Of a DNA stretch of 64,000 nucleotides, positions 1 through 9,479 are shown piece after piece (position 1 is the stretch's first letter; every line of letters starts with the position of its first letter). A program made the translations under genes and the position numbers. The DNA lies in assembly GCF_016741855.1 (NCBI RefSeq), contig NZ_JAERRH010000025.1:22476-86475 (forward strand). Reading direction: 5' to 3'. The notes under the pieces are model-generated. The model saw only the letters and a program-made list of their open reading frames with translations, was not told the DNA's origin and did not search any database. This DNA comes from Streptomyces musisoli. Its GTDB lineage: Bacteria > Actinomycetota > Actinomycetes > Streptomycetales > Streptomycetaceae.

Positions 1-3
1 GCG

Positions 4-504
4 TCAGCGGGGGCGGCCGCTGGGGTGGACGCGGCTGCGGCCGCAGGGGTGGGTGCGGGGGTGGGGGCTGGTGCCGGGGTGGGGGCGGGCTCCGGGGTGG
101 AGGTGGAGGTGGAGGTGGGTTCCGGTGCCGGGGTGGTGGGGGGTTTCGGCCTGGATCGTGCGCAGGGCCTGCTGGGCGTCCAGGGCCTGTTGCCGTTCCC
201 GGGCGAGGCGGACGTGGAGGGCGCTGACCTCTGCGGCCGCCTGCGTGAGGGACGCGGTACGCAGTTCGGCGAGCAGTGTGCGGGCCGTTCGGGGGTCGGT
301 GGCGTGGGCGAGTGCACGGTAGGCACGAAGGGCCTGGACGTGCAGGGGGGTGTAGGAGCGGTAGCCGTTGTCCGACCGGGCGGCTGGGGGGATGACGCCC
401 AGCCGCTCCAGGTCGCGGACCTGTTGCGGCGAGTACCCCGACCGGCCGGCGACCTCGGCCGTCCGCAAGAAGGGCCGCGGCGGCCCGCCGACCGGCTCCT
501 GCAT
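4..504 (-). CDS. MerR-family transcriptional regulator with His/Pro-rich tail
   Basis: A 166-residue protein. Residues about 12-80 form a MerR-type winged helix-turn-helix (TAEVAGRSGYSPQQVRDLE, then NGYRSYTPLHVQAL), followed by a helical region with coiled-coil character. The ATG at 504 is preferred because the HTH begins a few residues later; the frame is open to 600 but those extra residues overlap the divergent neighbour. The last 40 or so residues are low-complexity His/Pro/Gly, encoded by a GGTGGA-type DNA repeat. MerR proteins bind a spacer-stretched promoter and are switched by a ligand or metal; the ligand here is not evident. It is divergent from the DUF6194 gene with a gap of 40 bases, so it may control both. 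Confidence 0.8.
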   Translation of the reverse strand: MQEPVGGPPRPFLRTAEVAGRSGYSPQQVRDLERLGVIPPAARSDNGYRSYTPLHVQALRAYRALAHATDPRTARTLLAELRTASLTQAAAEVSALHVRLARERQQALDAQQALRTIQAETPHHPGTGTHLHLHLHPGARPHPGTSPHPRTHPCGRSRVHPSGRPR

Positions 505-544
505 CGCCAACCCCCCATAAGCACGTGAAGGTGATGCTTGAACC
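505..544. promoter_or_regulatory. divergent intergenic region between MerR gene and DUF6194 gene
   Basis: Only 40 bases separate the two divergent start codons, so both promoters must lie here or reach into the coding regions. MerR regulators commonly act on such divergent promoters. No clear operator dyad could be assigned by eye; this is inference from layout. Confidence 0.35.
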
Positions 545-1054
545 ATGAGTATGGAACAGGTCATCGCGGCCGTGCGCGGCTTCGACCACGCGCTCGTCAT
601 CGTCCCGGGGCCGAAAAGCGGCCTGCCCGAGCAGGCGTGGGGGGACGCGTTCTTCTACTACGCCCCGGGCGGGCAGGTGCCGGGCACCGTCCAGCCCTAC
701 GGGACGATCGTCACCAAGAACCAGCCCGGCGACACCGCGTGCGACCTCGACCCCCCGGGCCGCTGGCGCGTGAACATCCAGGTCGGCCGTGCGGCGTTGC
801 AGGAACTCACCGGCGAAGAACCGCGCGGCCGCGACCACCTCGAGCCCGGCGCGCACAACGCGGACGGCGCGGACGGCGCGGGGGACGACCGTGTGCTGCC
901 GCACCCGCTCTACGGAGCGCTCGGCTGGGTCTGTGTCGTCAATCCCGGCGCGCGTACCCACGCCACGGTCGTAAAGCTGCTGCGCGCCGCCCACGACGCC
1001 GCCCGCACCAGGTTCGAGCGGCGCCACGGAACGCAGGAGCCCACACACCCGTGA
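545..1054 (+). CDS. DUF6194 family protein
   Basis: A 169-residue protein. It matches the actinobacterial DUF6194 pattern: an N-terminal helix (MEQVIAAVRGFDHALVIVPG), the segment AWGDAFFYYAPGG, then TIVTKNQPGD and a WRVNIQVGR strand. The family has no established reaction; it is a small soluble protein with no signal peptide or membrane segment. A second ATG at 551 gives almost the same protein. An Ala/Asp/Gly insert (about residues 96-115) looks like a flexible loop expanded by a short repeat. It is divergently paired with the MerR gene, which suggests shared regulation. Confidence 0.75.
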   Translation: MSMEQVIAAVRGFDHALVIVPGPKSGLPEQAWGDAFFYYAPGGQVPGTVQPYGTIVTKNQPGDTACDLDPPGRWRVNIQVGRAALQELTGEEPRGRDHLEPGAHNADGADGAGDDRVLPHPLYGALGWVCVVNPGARTHATVVKLLRAAHDAARTRFERRHGTQEPTHP

Positions 1055-1206
1055 CCGGCAGGCCGGCCCCCTCGGGGGTCGGCAGGGACGAGCCGGGACA
1101 GGCCGGAACCGGCCAGGCCAGGTCAGGCAGGCGTTCACGGCCCCCTGTTCGCGGGCTGCTGGTCGCGGGCCGGGGTGGCTGTGGGCGCCGGTGGCGGGCC
1201 GGCGGT

Positions 1207-2931
1207 CTATGGCTGATGGGGTGGCGGTCCTTCGGCCAGGGGGGTCTGCAGGGCGAGGAGGGCGACGTCGTCGTGGCCGGGCGGGTGGACGCGGTGCAGG
1301 AGGTGGTCGGTGTAGGACGGCAGCCGGCGGTGGGCGAGGGCCGCGGCGTGCTGGCGCAGTCGGTTCAGGCCGTCGTCCAGGGTGCGGCCGGGTGCTTCGA
1401 CGAGGCCGTCGGTGTACAGCAGGAGGGTGCAGCCCGGGGGCAGCACGACGGTGGCGTCGCGGCGGGTGGTGCCTGCTCCGGTTCCCAGGAGCAGGCCGTG
1501 GCCGTCGGTGAGGTAGTGGGCCAGGCCGTCGCGGGTGACGAGCAGGGGCGGGGGGTGGCCGGCGTTGGTCCAGGTCAGCTGCCAGTGGCCGGTGTCGGTG
1601 CGGCTGATCCGGGCGAAGATGAGGGTGGCCATGGTGACGTCGGTGATGGGCATGATCGCCTCGTCGAGGCGCTGGATGATCCGGCTGGGCGGTTCGTGAT
1701 GGCCCCAGGCGTAGGCGCGGAGCATGTTGCGCAGCTGGGCCATGCCGGCGGCGGCCTCCAGGTCGTGCCCGACGACGTCCCCGATGACCAGGGCGGTGGC
1801 GCCGTCGGAGAGGGTGAAGGCGTCGTACCAGTCGCCGCCGACCTGGGAGGCGTCGGGCGCGGGCAGGTAGCGGACGGTCATCTCCAGGCCGGGCACGCGC
1901 GGCATCTGCGGCAGCAGATGGTTCTGCATGGTCTCGGCGACCTTGCGCTGGCGCTGGTAGAGACGGGCGTTGTCCAGGGCGAGTCCGGCGCGGCGGGCGA
2001 TGTCCTCGAGCAGGGTGAGGTCGGCGGCGGTGAAGTAGCCCGGCTGCTCGGCGCGGCCCAGGGTGAGGGCTCCCAAGACCTCGCGGGTGCTGCGTATGGG
2101 CGCGATGGCCGCGGAGTGGATACCGGTCGCGTCGAACAGGCGGCGCTGTTCGACCGCGATACCGGAATCGGGGGCGCGCTGGTAGGTCTCGGGCCCGGCC
2201 AGCGTGGAGGCGACGCCGCGCAGGGCTCTGGACAGGGGCATCGGGGATCTTTCGGGGACCGGCGGCATCGGGCCCTGAAGGTCTTCGTGGGGGATCAGGC
2301 GGCCGTCGGCGGCCTGGACGACCGCGGTACGCCACACCTCGTCGCGTTCGGTGATCAGATCGATGACGGCCCAGTCCGCCAGCCGGGGCAGGACCAGGTC
2401 CACCAGCCGGCGCAGCGCCTCGTCCACGTCCAAGGTGGCGGTCAGGCGGGTGGTGGTCTCGGCGAGCAGGGCCAGGCGCTGCAGCTCGCTCAGCGACTCG
2501 GGATCCTGCCGGGGGCGGGTGTGGGGGTGGGGGGTGTGCTCGGTGTGGAAGACGACGAGCGTGCCGGCCTCGCCGTCGCAGACGGCGTAGGGGGTGATGA
2601 GCCACGACACGGGCAGCAGCGAGCCGTCACGGCGGGCGAAGTGGTCCCCGTGGCCCTGCGCGGGAAGGCCGGCGTGGAAGGCCTGCCGCATGCTGCACTG
2701 CGTGGCCGGGAGCAGCTGGCCCTGCGGCCCGCGGTGCAGCAGGTCATGGGCGTCCTGCCCGAGCAGGTCGGCGGCGACCCGGTCCAGCAGCAGTTCGGTG
2801 TGGCTGTTCACCGCGACGATACGGCCCTGCCCGTCCACGACGTAGGCACCGGCCTTGATCGCCTCCAGGGCGGCGGTCAGCCGGCCCGACGCCCGGGCCG
2901 GGCCGGCCGCCGCGTTGTCCTGCCCTGCCAT
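1207..2931 (-). CDS. PAS-GAF-SpoIIE-type PP2C serine phosphatase
   Basis: A 574-residue cytoplasmic signalling protein. A PAS domain occupies about residues 15-120 (YVVDGQGRIVAVN), a GAF domain about 165-320, and a SpoIIE-type PP2C phosphatase domain about 345-560. The metal-binding and active-site signatures are visible: VGGDWYDAF, VIGDVVGHD and LLLYTDGLVEAP. Streptomyces encode many such proteins, thought to dephosphorylate anti-sigma-factor antagonists in response to a PAS/GAF-sensed cue. The ATG at 2931 follows a GGGAGG ribosome site; the longer open frame to 2985 lacks one. No anti-sigma or antagonist gene is adjacent, so its partner is unknown. Confidence 0.88.
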   Translation of the reverse strand: MAGQDNAAAGPARASGRLTAALEAIKAGAYVVDGQGRIVAVNSHTELLLDRVAADLLGQDAHDLLHRGPQGQLLPATQCSMRQAFHAGLPAQGHGDHFARRDGSLLPVSWLITPYAVCDGEAGTLVVFHTEHTPHPHTRPRQDPESLSELQRLALLAETTTRLTATLDVDEALRRLVDLVLPRLADWAVIDLITERDEVWRTAVVQAADGRLIPHEDLQGPMPPVPERSPMPLSRALRGVASTLAGPETYQRAPDSGIAVEQRRLFDATGIHSAAIAPIRSTREVLGALTLGRAEQPGYFTAADLTLLEDIARRAGLALDNARLYQRQRKVAETMQNHLLPQMPRVPGLEMTVRYLPAPDASQVGGDWYDAFTLSDGATALVIGDVVGHDLEAAAGMAQLRNMLRAYAWGHHEPPSRIIQRLDEAIMPITDVTMATLIFARISRTDTGHWQLTWTNAGHPPPLLVTRDGLAHYLTDGHGLLLGTGAGTTRRDATVVLPPGCTLLLYTDGLVEAPGRTLDDGLNRLRQHAAALAHRRLPSYTDHLLHRVHPPGHDDVALLALQTPLAEGPPPHQP

Positions 2932-4072
2932 GTCCTCGCCTCCCGTGACCGGCTTCCCAGCCGCCTCCACCCCACGCACGCACACGCGCGCGCCATGCGG
3001 TGTGCCCCGTGATGCACTCCCCTATACCCCGCACCCTCCGAGAGTCCCCTCACCACCGAAGAGTCCCCCCACCACCGAAGCCCCCTCACCACCGGCGGAA
3101 GACGAACGACCCCCCGCCCACCCGCCTCCCCACCGGCGGGACACCCCCGCAGGTCACGGACACCACCCGGCCGGGGGGCACCTGAGGGCGGAGGGCCCGG
3201 GAGCGGGGTGCCTGGAGGCGGGTGCGGGGGTGCCCGGGGGCCGGGGCTGGGGCCGAGGGCGCCCGGCAGGTGCCCGGGGGCGGGGACTCGGGGATGGGGA
3301 CTCGGGGACGGGTGCTCGGGGGCGGGGGCTCAGGGGCGGGTGCCCCGGGGCCGGGGGCTCGCGGGCGGGCGCCCTGGGGTGGGGACTCAGGGGCGGGGGC
3401 TCGCGGGCGGGCTCGGGGGCGGGGGCCCGGGGCCGGGGGCTCGCGGGCGGGCTCGGGGGCGGGGGCTCGGGGCGGGTGCCCCGGGGTGGAGGCGGTGGGG
3501 GTGCTCCAGGGGAAGGAAGGGGTGCCGGTTGGGTGTCAGGGCGCCCGGGGATCGCGAGAGGGTGCCGACCCCGGGGATCGTGGAGGCCGTGAGGGCCGGG
3601 GGCCGTGAGGGTGGGGCGAGGGTGGACGACGTGGGGGGGGTGGGCGCTACGGGACGCGGTTGCTGCCGCACCCACTCCAACCCCGGCACCCCTCAGCGCC
3701 CACCCCGGGCACCACCTCAGCCCCCCTCACAGCACTCCCCCAGGCACCACACCACCTCAGGCCCCCCTCACAGCACTCCCCAGGCACCACCGAAGGCGCT
3801 CAGCCTCAGGCCCCCGCCCCGCCACCCGCCTACCCGCCACCCGCCGCGGGCCGCCGGCCGCCGGCCGCCACCCGCCTACCCGCCGGCCGCCGGGGCGCAC
3901 CCTCGCAAGACCCGACCCCTCGGGCGGCGCCCACCCCCGGGGCGGGCCTCTGGACGGGTGCCCGCCGTGGGGCTGTTCGGCCTGGCCGGTATGGGCCTGG
4001 TACCGGCGGGGCGGCGCGGCGAGGCTGGCTGCCTCGGCCGAGCTTCGCGCACCGACGATCCGGAGGAATGAC
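2932..4072. repeat. GC-rich low-complexity region, no confident gene
   Basis: About 1.1 kb without a convincing gene. Positions 3186-3520 are a run of degenerate G-rich units (variants of GGGGGCGGGGGCTCG), long enough to leave several frames open by composition alone. Positions 3700-3860 repeat a CACCACCTCAGGCCCCCCTCACAGC-like unit and CCACCCGCC motifs. The final 20 bases hold the ribosome site of the next gene. G-runs of this density could form quadruplexes, but that is inference. Confidence 0.6.
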
Positions 4073-4438
4073 ATGAGACAGCTCCTACGTCGTCTCGTGG
4101 CGGCGGGCGCGGTGGCGGCGGGCGCGGCCGCCGTCACCGTCGGCGCCCCGGCCCAGGCCGCGCAGGCATCGACCACCACCCACTGCCCGACCTCGACGTC
4201 CATCGCCCTCCTGCCCGCCGGCAGCGGATACCTCTTCCCCAACCTCTTCACCTCGGTGTCCGCGTGCGGCTTCACCAACGGCGGCGCGCCTTACCACTTC
4301 ACGATCGACACGGCGACGTCGAACGCCCAGACACCCACCGGCCCGCATACCTATGTCGTCCACAACCTGTCGACGGTGTGCTCCACCGTGACGGTCAACG
4401 GCGATTCCCTGTTCGCAAGCGGCTGCCAGCCGGGATAA
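4073..4438 (+). CDS. small secreted protein of unknown function
   Basis: A 121-residue protein with a clear Sec signal: Arg-rich start (MRQLLRRLVAAG), an Ala/Val core and a cleavage-like APAQAAQA site near residue 33. The mature part of roughly 90 residues has four Cys (in THCPTS, SACGF, TVCSTV and SGCQPG), consistent with two disulphides in an extracellular fold. The start is fixed by a GGAGGA ribosome site 6 bases upstream. I do not recognise the family. It stands alone between repeat regions, with no operon partner. Confidence 0.72.
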   Translation: MRQLLRRLVAAGAVAAGAAAVTVGAPAQAAQASTTTHCPTSTSIALLPAGSGYLFPNLFTSVSACGFTNGGAPYHFTIDTATSNAQTPTGPHTYVVHNLSTVCSTVTVNGDSLFASGCQPG

Positions 4439-4977
4439 CAGCCCCAGGACACGACACCAACCACCCGACGCGACACCGACACCCAGGACACGACACCAAC
4501 CACTCGACACGACACCAACCACCCGACACGACACCAACACCCAGGAACACGACACCGACCACCCGACAGGACAGTGGCCGCCCGACAGGACACCGGGCCC
4601 GGCCGCGACAGCAGCCACCGGCCCGCACACCAGCCACCCCACGGAACAACCGACCCGACGGAACAGCGGCTGCTGGCCGGGACAGCGGCCGCCGCCGAGG
4701 GCAGGACACGGATACGGGCGCGACAGCAGCTGCCGGCCGCGACAGCGACTGCCGGCCGGGACACCGGATGCCAGGCAGGACAGCGACTGCCGGGCGGGAC
4801 AGCGGCTGCCGGGCGGGACAGGGGCTGCCGGGCGGAGGAATGGGGTGCGGCTTCCCCGGCGGGAAGAGGTCCGGCTTCCAACGAGTGAATCCGGCCCGGG
4901 GGTGGGTGGCGGCCGGTGCGGCAGCGGGAAATCCCCCCGTGCACACCGGAAGACGTCACGGGCAGGGAGCACCTCCG
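4439..4977. repeat. degenerate short tandem repeats, no gene seen
   Basis: Positions 4445-4575 repeat a CGACACCAACCACC-like unit about eight times. Positions 4590-4835 repeat units close to GGGACAGCGGCTGCCGGCC. The stretch leaves several frames open, but none has a start signal or protein-like composition. The last part holds the upstream region of the GYD gene. Confidence 0.55.
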
Positions 4978-5298
4978 ATGCCGAAGTTCCTCATCCAGGC
5001 CGCCTACACACCCGAGGGCACGAAGGGACTGCTCGAGGAAGGCGCCAGTGGCCGCCGCGCCGCCGTCGACCAGGTCGTCACGGGCCTGGGCGGGACGGTC
5101 GAGGCGATGTACTACGCCTTCGGCGAGGACGACCTGGTGTGCATCGTCGACTTCCCCGACCCCGTCTCGATGGCCGCCGTCAGCCTCCACGTCAAGGCCA
5201 GCGGCGCACTCCGCACCCGGGCCACCCCCCTGCTCACCCTCGACGAGATCGACGAGGCCGCCCACCGGAAGGTCTCCTTCCGCCCACCCGGAACATGA
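4978..5298 (+). CDS. GYD domain-containing protein
   Basis: A 106-residue soluble protein matching the GYD family: MPKFLIQAAYTPEGTKGL at the start, a central YYAFGEDDLVCIVDFPD strand pair, and a C-terminal helix (LTLDEIDEAAHRK). The family folds as a ferredoxin-like dimer; its biochemical role is not established, and it is often stress-associated in actinomycetes. The ATG at 4978 is chosen because the conserved domain begins exactly there and the frame upstream is repeat sequence. There is no neighbour on the same strand close enough for an operon. Confidence 0.82.
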   Translation: MPKFLIQAAYTPEGTKGLLEEGASGRRAAVDQVVTGLGGTVEAMYYAFGEDDLVCIVDFPDPVSMAAVSLHVKASGALRTRATPLLTLDEIDEAAHRKVSFRPPGT

Positions 5299-6130
5299 AC
5301 CCAAAAGACACCCCGCGGCACCACACCACACCAGAACACACACCGCACACCGCACACACACCGCGCACAGCCGGGCACCGGCCCGGCCCCAGCGCGCCGG
5401 TGCCCGCCACCCCCCTGGACCGAATGAGAGGACCGATCATCACATTCACCGGGCCGGGCACCACCGTTCAGGACACCGGCCTTCCTCGGACCGGCGACCA
5501 CCGCCTGCACAGCCGGCTGCACCAGCCGGTGCAGGGCCGGGGCCTCCATCCGCACCGGACGCTCGTCATCGACCTGCCACAAAAGGCACCCCGACCACCA
5601 AGATGGCCAGGCCGTCCCCGAAGACGGCCAAAGCCCATCGCATTCGGCCTCCCCCGTCTCCGAAGACGGCCAAAGCCCATCACATTCGGCCTCTTCTCCG
5701 GCCGGGCAGCACAGCACGGCGTGCACCGCCTGCCCGGACGGCCGGAACCGGCATCAGCGACCCTTGGCGGACCGGAGCGCCGGCCCCCCCCGTACGGCCG
5801 ACGCCTTCACATCGAAGTCCCGGAAAGCGGGCCCGAGTCGACTGCCCATCGCATCCGGTGCAGGCCTCGACGACATCGCCGGCGTCCCGGAACCCGGCCT
5901 GCCGAGGCCCCGCCCGGGTATCGAAGGCCAGCGCCTGGGACCTCACAGGCACCGGCCGATCTCCACGACGAACGAGGGACGCGGCCGGCCCGGTCTTGCC
6001 GCGGCCGGTGACCGCCTCGACAATCACCGGCGGGGGACGACGAGGCTGACCCCGGTGCGAGGGATCTCCTCCCGCCACACACCCGCGGCGGGTCACGAGG
6101 AATACACCTGTACAGAAGGAGGCGGGACAG
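5299..6130. other. gene-poor stretch with a 41-base direct repeat
   Basis: Positions 5310-5400 are AC-rich simple sequence. A direct repeat with period about 41 starts at 5618 and 5659 (core CGAAGACGGCCAAAGCCCAT followed by CACATTCGGCCT or CGCATTCGGCCT). Between 5790 and 6050 the minus strand has some coding-like third-position bias but no start, no motif and no recognisable product, so no gene is called. The ribosome site AAGGAGG at 6115-6121 belongs to the next gene. Confidence 0.45.
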
Positions 6131-6370
6131 GTGGCGGGCAGCACAGACGAGCAGCGTCGTCAACGGCTCCAGCAAGAGGAAGACCGGCGCCGGCGGGATC
6201 TGGAGTTCCGGCTGGAACAGGAACGCCGGCAAAGGGCCCGCCAGGAGGCCGAAGCGCAACACGCGGCCGACTCGGCAGCACAGCAAACAGCACAGCAAGC
6301 AGCGGACACAACCGCCCAACAAGCCGCGCAACAAGCGGCGGACGCGACCGCCTGGCAGTCCATGCAGTAG
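6131..6370 (+). CDS. small coiled-coil protein
   Basis: A 79-residue protein starting at GTG, placed 9 bases after a strong AAGGAGG site. The first 45 residues are highly charged (repeated QRRQRLQQEEDRRRRD-like segments) and predicted helical and coiled-coil. The C-terminal part repeats AAQQ/AADTTAQQ, an Ala/Gln heptad-like pattern. There is no signal peptide. The composition suggests a structural or oligomerising protein; no family is recognised. The strong ribosome site is the main support that this is a real gene in an otherwise repetitive region. Confidence 0.55.
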   Translation: MAGSTDEQRRQRLQQEEDRRRRDLEFRLEQERRQRARQEAEAQHAADSAAQQTAQQAADTTAQQAAQQAADATAWQSMQ

Positions 6371-6522
6371 CCGCACCAGCCCCACGCGACACCAGGGGAC
6401 CCAGCGCGAGCGAACCCACAGCAGTCACGGCAGGACACCCCACCCCTTGGCACAATACCCACGAACCCCCGACACCCCCGACACCCTGGACACCCCCCGA
6501 CACCCTGAACGCCCCCGCCGCC

Positions 6523-7416
6523 ATGGACGCCGCCCCCAACACCGCTGACGCCGTTGACACCCCTGCCGGCATCGACGCCGCCCCCGACACCGTTGACGCC
6601 ATTGACGCCATTGACGCGGTTGACGCCCCTGCCGGCATCGACGCCCCTGACACTGTTGACGTCTTGGACGCCATCGAGGCAGTCAACTGGTCGGCAATCC
6701 CCAACCCGACGGGGCACGGATGCGACGACCCCCAGCGCGTCGCCCACGCCCTGCGACTGCTGACGGTGTCCACCACGGCCAACCAGACAGGCGACGCGGC
6801 ATCGCTCCTGGCGGGCAGCGGATTCGTCTGCGGCCACGCCGCCATGGTGTTCCCGGCAGCCTACGCCGCCACCCCCATCCTGCTGGACCTTCTCGAGCAC
6901 GGCCGGCGACCGCGCATCAAAGACGCAGCCCTCGCACTGCTGTCGGACGCACTGGACTGCTACCCGGCCGCCGGCCACAACCGAGTGGACACCGCCTACG
7001 GCACCGGCGTCCCGCTGTGCTGCGCCATAGCCCGCCTCCTGCGCGGCCGCAGCAGCGCTCTGCTCACCCACGGCGCCCGCGGCAAACGCCTCCTGAGAGA
7101 CGCGGAACTGCACTGGCGACTCGTCCTGCAACAGACCGAGCCCCAACCCGACGGCACGGTCACGGCCATCGCCGCCCTCGAAGGCACCCCTCCCCACACA
7201 CCCACCGAAGCCGAACTCCACACCCCCCGCACAGACAAGCCCACCACACCAACCCTGCGGATCGACACGGACGAGCCCACCACACCAACCCTCCGGATCG
7301 ACACACTGAGCACCGACACCTCCGCAGCCGCGTGGGTCCGGCTCACGCACACACCCTCCCCACCGCCCCCCGGCTCGGCCCTCCACCCAGCCGAATGCGG
7401 CCTACGCGAGCACTGA
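6523..7416 (+). CDS. hypothetical protein, possible helical-repeat fold with Asp-Ala linker
   Basis: About 297 residues from the ATG at 6523. The first 50 residues are a VDAIDAIDAVDA-type Asp/Ala repeat; the conserved-looking core begins at NWSAIPNPTGHGCDDP and continues with amphipathic helices (VAHALRLLTVS, ATPILLDLLEHG, IKDAALALLSDALD). This resembles a family of Streptomyces proteins with HEAT-like helices, but I cannot name a function. The tail is Thr/Pro-rich with a duplicated segment (PTTPTLRIDTDE). No good ribosome site precedes 6523, so the true start is uncertain; coding bias is strong from about 6670 to 7190. Confidence 0.5.
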   Translation: MDAAPNTADAVDTPAGIDAAPDTVDAIDAIDAVDAPAGIDAPDTVDVLDAIEAVNWSAIPNPTGHGCDDPQRVAHALRLLTVSTTANQTGDAASLLAGSGFVCGHAAMVFPAAYAATPILLDLLEHGRRPRIKDAALALLSDALDCYPAAGHNRVDTAYGTGVPLCCAIARLLRGRSSALLTHGARGKRLLRDAELHWRLVLQQTEPQPDGTVTAIAALEGTPPHTPTEAELHTPRTDKPTTPTLRIDTDEPTTPTLRIDTLSTDTSAAAWVRLTHTPSPPPPGSALHPAECGLREH

Positions 7417-8566
7417 CCCCCCCACCACCAGCACCCCCACCACCCTGCCCGAACCACCGTGCCGCAACACCACCGGACACCACCACACCCGACCAAAAAA
7501 ACGGCAAACAGCAAACGGCACGCAGCACACAGCGAACAGCGAACAGCGAACAGCGAACAGCGAACAGCGAACAGCGATAGAGAACAGCGAGCAGCGAGAA
7601 ACCGGCAGCGAACCGGCGGGGACGCGCCCCCCGGCCAGGCCACACACCCCTGGCCCCCAACTCCACGAACTCCACGAGGGCCACGGCGAAACAGGCCCGG
7701 CAGTGAAAACAGGCAGCGACGGCGAAACGGGCAGCGACATCAAGCCGAGCCGGTATCCGGCATGGCACCAACCGACCCGGACAGGACCGACCTGGGCAGG
7801 ACCGACCGACTTGGGCAGGACCGACCGACCTGAGCGGGACCGGCCTGGGCAGGACCGGCCGACCGGGGCGGGACCGGCCGACCTGAGCGGGACCGACCTG
7901 GGCGGGACCGGCACGAGGCCGCATCGACCGACCAGGCGGGAGAAGAGCCAAGACGTCACCACCTTCGCGCTGCGCCACCTTCGCGCCCGCGCCGCCTTCA
8001 CGCCCGCACCGCCTTCTACGCCTGCGCCGCCCTGTACGCCTGTGCCGCCCTGCCTCGGTAACCGGAAGGCAACGGCGGCACCCCCGGTAAGACCCGAGGG
8101 GGGCCGGCATGGCACGTCACCGGTACGAAATCCCCGCGCAGCGCGGGGACTTCGTACTCCACAGCCCGCCACCACGCCAGGGCGCACGGCGGCGGCAGCA
8201 GTCACCCCGGCAAGCGAGCAACACCACGACGGACCCGCATCCGGCCCGGCCGGCACCGTCGCGCTCACGCACCAGGCCGAGGCGGAGCCGCGACGGCCCC
8301 TCCCGTATCAGGCCGGGGCGGGAGCCATGGCCGGCCCGCACCGGTCGGGGCGGAGCCGTGGCGGGCCCCCCGCACTCGGCCGGGGCGGAGCCGCGATGAT
8401 CCCTCCCGCATTCGGCCGGGGCGGCGCCGGTGTCGGTCGCGGTGCGGCCGGCGCGCACTCTGTACGGGTGACATGCCCGTGTCGCTCGGAACGGAAAGTA
8501 GCTATTTACGACAGTTTGGTCCGGCAGGAAATTCCTCTTCTGTTTTCTCCGCACGAAAGGGCTGCT
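7417..8566. repeat. repeat-rich intergenic region
   Basis: About 1.15 kb without a confident gene. Positions 7530-7577 hold some seven copies of the 7-base unit CAGCGAA. Positions 7770-7915 hold degenerate copies of GACCGACCTGGGCAGGACC-like units. Positions 8280-8450 alternate GGCCGGGGCGGAGCC with its near complement, giving strong potential hairpins. Base composition drops sharply to more A/T at 8505-8560, just before the secreted protein gene, where its promoter probably lies. Confidence 0.55.
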
Positions 8567-9376
8567 GTGAAACGGGTCGGCCTCTACTCAACCCTGTCTT
8601 TTGCCGCTGCCGTGGCACTGACAGGCGCAACAGCGAGCCAGGCTTCCGCGGAATTCCGCTACGATCCCGCACCCCCCGCCCAATATACGATCATCTTCAA
8701 TAACGGCGGGTTTGTCGGTGACATCTCCAACAACGGGGACGGCAACAGCAACAACGTCCAGGTGGTCGGCAGCGGCGGCCAGGGCGGCACCCAGGGCGGG
8801 ACCGGCAACACCCAAAGCGGGACCGGGAACACGCAAAGCGCCACCCAGGGCGGCGACCACACCATCCAGGGCCCGGTCCAGGGCGGCACCAACAACGTCC
8901 AGGGCGGCACCCAGATCGACGGGAAGAACAACACCCTGGGCGGCACCGTGGGCGGCACCAACAACATCCAGGGCGGCACCCAGGCCGGCACCCACAACGC
9001 GCAGGGCGGCGCCCAGGGCGGCACCAACAACGTCCAGGGCGGCACTCTGAACGGCACCCGCAACACCCTGGGCGGCGCCCAGGGCGGCACCAACAACACC
9101 CAGGGCGCCACCCAGGGCGCCGGCGACAACAACACCCAGGGCGCCACCCAGTCCGGCACCAACAACACCCAGGGCGCCACCACCGGCGCCACCAAGAGCA
9201 TCGACGACACCACCCGCAAACTGCTCACGGACTCGCTGAAGACGGCCGGCACCCAGACCATGCACGAGCTGATCACGAACCCGCTCGAAACGGCCGGCGA
9301 CCAGATGACCGAACAGCTCCTCACCGACGCCTTCAAAATGGCCGCCGACACGACCGCCGACGCGATGAGGCCATAA
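8567..9376 (+). CDS. secreted Gly/Asn/Thr/Gln-repeat protein (first copy)
   Basis: A 269-residue protein from GTG 8567, preceded by GAAAGG. The N-terminus is a signal peptide (KRVGLYSTLSFAAAVALTG, cleavage near ASQASA). Residues about 65-210 consist of irregular 10-12-residue repeats such as GGTNNVQGGTQ, GGTNNIQGGTQ and GGTNNTQGATQ. The last 60 residues are a helical, non-repetitive tail with heptad-like Thr/Leu spacing (KLLTDSLKTAG, EQLLTDAFKMAADTT). The regular Asn/Gln/Thr ladder on Gly turns suggests a beta-solenoid or amyloid-like fibre exposed on the cell surface, but this is inference. It is clearly related in motif to the protein at 12200-12928. Confidence 0.72.
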   Translation: MKRVGLYSTLSFAAAVALTGATASQASAEFRYDPAPPAQYTIIFNNGGFVGDISNNGDGNSNNVQVVGSGGQGGTQGGTGNTQSGTGNTQSATQGGDHTIQGPVQGGTNNVQGGTQIDGKNNTLGGTVGGTNNIQGGTQAGTHNAQGGAQGGTNNVQGGTLNGTRNTLGGAQGGTNNTQGATQGAGDNNTQGATQSGTNNTQGATTGATKSIDDTTRKLLTDSLKTAGTQTMHELITNPLETAGDQMTEQLLTDAFKMAADTTADAMRP

Positions 9377-9410
9377 CACCCCCGCCAAACACCCCCCAGC
9401 ACAGCAAAAC

Positions 9411-9479
9411 GTGAGGCCCCCGGAAACCGGCAGCGGGAACCCAAAAACACCCCCCGCGCCAACCCTCCGGGGGCCTCAC
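9411..9479 (+). terminator. hairpin downstream of the repeat-protein gene
   Basis: A perfect 14-base inverted repeat (GTGAGGCCCCCGGA at 9411-9424, complement at 9466-9479) lies 35 bases after the stop codon, with a 41-base loop. It fits a transcription terminator or a large cruciform. Confidence 0.6.

Noticed and set aside
538..3012. An open frame of over 800 codons on the plus strand across the DUF6194 gene and opposite the phosphatase gene
   Set aside because: Composition is Arg/Gly/Ala noise without domains; the overlapping DUF6194 and minus-strand PAS-GAF-SpoIIE genes explain the sequence fully.
5680..6144. Minus-strand frame reading VIVEAVTGRGKTGPAASLVR
   Set aside because: Some coding-like bias, but no start signal, no domain, and it overlaps the ribosome site of the better supported gene at 6131.
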